A stretch of 64,000 nt of DNA. It comes from Athripsodes cinereus (Eukaryota; Arthropoda; Insecta; Trichoptera; Leptoceridae). The position numbers were made by a program, and so were the translations under genes. Of the stretch, positions 63,901 to 64,000 are shown one piece after another. The stretch is taken from positions 5,022,001 through 5,086,000 of the forward strand of contig OX388314.1 in assembly GCA_947579605.1 (NCBI GenBank), in the 5' to 3' direction. How positions within the stretch are numbered: the first letter of the stretch is position 1; every line of letters starts with the position of its first letter. The notes beneath the pieces are model-generated. The model had not been told where the DNA came from. It was given only the letters and a program-made list of their open reading frames with translations, and searched no databases.

Positions 63901-64000
63901 CCGACGCGACGCTTTCTAACGAGTTGATTCGTTCATTACAATTCATCAAATACCTGTGTTACACATAATTATAAAACACTAGATTAAATACTGAATTAAT
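60915..64000. other. AT-rich, largely featureless end of window
   Basis: No gene recognised. Small scraps: a SINE-C-like CTGCTGGCTACCCCATTTG (62157-62175), a possible LINE tail ending TTGATGATGATGTATT (62250-62345), and an RTE-like CCACATGACCCGCCCATTGT (63421-63440, inverse of QWAGHV). Short frames such as 63149-63373 (minus) have no motif. Confidence 0.5.

Overview
This window looks like nuclear DNA of an insect, most likely a moth or butterfly (Lepidoptera). It is AT-rich, gene-poor and packed with short interspersed elements, broken non-LTR retrotransposons and terminal-inverted-repeat elements. Spliceosomal introns and tRNA-derived SINEs rule out a bacterium. The lepidopteran call is inferred from the repeat style (RTE-type LINE tails, tRNA SINEs, a SINE with a TAG tail), not from a search. 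Labels such as SINE-C or LINE-E are local to this report.

Host genes. The only host gene I recognise is tRNA dimethylallyltransferase (TRIT1/MiaA family). It is on the minus strand, as two internal exons at 13569-13706 and 12733-13157 joined by a 411-bp intron with GT/AG sites. The P-loop exon and the 3' exons were not found. An unrecognised 139-codon frame lies at 6423-6842 (minus), and a decayed relative of its first 13 codons is at 40026-40064.

Intact retrotransposon. A complete-looking LINE (about 29.9-34.14 kb, plus strand) carries ORF1, broken by one frame change at a 9-A run, and an uninterrupted 927-codon ORF2 with endonuclease and reverse transcriptase. It ends in an ATT tail.

Short elements. 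SINE-A and SINE-B have tRNA-type Pol III boxes. SINE-C (about 255 bp, TAG tail) is the commonest repeat, with more than 25 full or partial copies, several flanked by perfect 10-13 bp target duplications. Its last 40 bases resemble the 3' end of LINE-E, which suggests LINE-E machinery mobilises it.

LINE fragments. 3' ends of at least seven families occur: RTE-like with AAG tails, LINE-E with GTAT tails, LINE-F with a CxCG..H..CP end, LINE-H with GAT tails, LINE-K with TAAA tails, LINE-D 3' UTRs with ATT tails, and a CR1/L2-type C-terminus.

DNA transposons. Three hAT-like elements have 8-bp target duplications (8605-8987 perfect; 23917-25228 and 51244-51580 with 7 of 8). Several inverted-repeat elements include a TTAA-flanked one (40708-41040), one with seven TAACTCC-type motifs (59470-60011), a three-copy family at 23.1, 39.0 and 57.3 kb, and palindromic MITEs near 3.9, 18.9, 26.4 and 45.8-46.1 kb.

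Duplications. 15001-15746 and 16462-17207 appear identical and flank a retroelement-like block (15757-16460) that recurs at 19210-19928. A 74-bp higher-order tandem repeat lies at 14.3-14.8 kb. The genes do not form a pathway: the window is a TE-laden intron/intergenic region around part of TRIT1. I found no rRNA, functional tRNA or CRISPR array.
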